This document shows, one piece after another, positions 4,967-5,363 of a stretch of 5,363 nucleotides of DNA; position 1 is the stretch's first letter, and every line of letters starts with the position of its first letter. The DNA lies in NCBI GenBank assembly GCA_023457235.1, contig JAEWMK010000515.1, forward strand, positions 1 to 5,363, read 5' to 3'. This DNA comes from Bacillota bacterium. Its GTDB lineage: Bacteria > Bacillota > Bacilli > Bacillales > Bacillaceae_J. The notes under the pieces were generated by a model, which saw only the letters and a program-made list of their open reading frames with translations, was not told the DNA's origin and did not search any database. Position numbers and translations under genes: made by a program.

Positions 4967-5363
4967 GAAACGCAAGGGGATTATTATCATATTATTGAAC
5001 TTATATTATCCGGCCATAAGCAAGCATACAGTGAGCTATATGAAATGACAATCCAAGATGTCTATAAAAACGTTCATTTTCTAATTGAGGATAAAGCTGA
5101 TGTGGATGATATCGTTCAAGACATTTACATACAGGTATTTAACTCACTAAGAAAATATGACAGAAATAGACCGTTTAAGCCTTGGTTAATGGGAATTGTA
5201 ATAAAACAAATTCAAGCATACCGGAGAAAAAGGTGGATGAAATTTCGGATAGCAAGAAAAGTTGAAGAATTCGAACAAGTACTAGTTTTAGATTTTTCAA
5301 ATGATATTATTGATAAAATTTCAAATCAACTTCTAGTCAAGCTAGTGGATGAGCTCCCTTATA
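4964..5363 (+). CDS. ECF RNA polymerase sigma factor, 3' end outside the window
   Basis: The first 133 residues of a sigma factor, beginning METQGDYYHIIELILSGHKQ from TTG 4964. Region 2 is complete: an N-terminal helix (AYSELYEMTIQDVY), ADVDDIVQDIYIQVF (45-59, core binding), and RPFKPWLMGIVIKQIQAYRR (69-88, -10 recognition). A basic stretch RRKRWMKFRIARK follows, then the linker to region 4. The frame stays open to the edge at LVDELPY, the usual opening of region 4. It belongs to a different ECF subgroup from the other sigma factors here, judging by its PWLMG and DDIVQ motifs. It follows a terminator, so it starts its own transcription unit; an anti-sigma gene may lie to the right, outside the window. 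No gene name is given because the subgroup could not be fixed. Confidence 0.9.
   Translation, partial: METQGDYYHIIELILSGHKQAYSELYEMTIQDVYKNVHFLIEDKADVDDIVQDIYIQVFNSLRKYDRNRPFKPWLMGIVIKQIQAYRRKRWMKFRIARKVEEFEQVLVLDFSNDIIDKISNQLLVKLVDELPY

Noticed and set aside
1..5363. CRISPR array, tRNA or rRNA genes, intact insertion sequence
   Set aside because: No regularly spaced repeats, no tRNA-like or rRNA sequence, and no transposase coding region was seen on either strand.

Overview
The window is AT-rich DNA with strong AGGAGG-type ribosome binding sites, short overlapping genes and a high density of ECF (extracytoplasmic function) sigma factors. It most likely comes from a chromosome of Bacillaceae (Bacillus sensu lato); the species cannot be fixed from the sequence alone. 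Four ECF sigma genes or remnants sit within 5.4 kb: one dead, two complete, and one cut by the right edge.

Left end (1-711). A near-perfect 20-bp hairpin (22-71) and a second hairpin (99-129) precede the remains of an ECF sigma gene (about 121-468). The remnant keeps region 2 but has no start codon and no region 4. The stretch 469-711 holds only scraps: a possible C-terminal fragment (516-581), a 21-codon minus-strand ORF (638-703) and a hairpin terminator (597-639) serving mainly the leftward operon.

Leftward operon (3061 down to 597). An ECF-type promoter drives three tightly coupled genes: an ECF sigma factor (3007-2456), a PadR-like regulator (2456-2025; 1-nt overlap) and a SEDS-family (FtsW/RodA/SpoVE) membrane protein with an N-terminal HAAS / permease-prefix domain (2028-712; ATGA overlap). 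The likely scheme is a self-activating sigma factor that turns on a dedicated, HAAS-regulated cell-wall polymerase-like protein, with the PadR protein standing where an anti-sigma gene would be expected.

Rightward operon (about 3192-4890). A SigV-like ECF sigma factor, possibly starting at an ATT codon, overlaps by 11 nt a membrane-anchored DUF4179-type anti-sigma factor. A compact intrinsic terminator follows. The upstream region carries a promoter-like block resembling the one of the divergent operon.

Right end (4964-5363). A further ECF sigma gene with a strong ribosome binding site and a TTG start runs off the window before region 4.

Together this is an envelope-stress signalling cluster. 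The least familiar part is the ECF / PadR / HAAS-SEDS operon and the inverted repeat laid over its -35 element.
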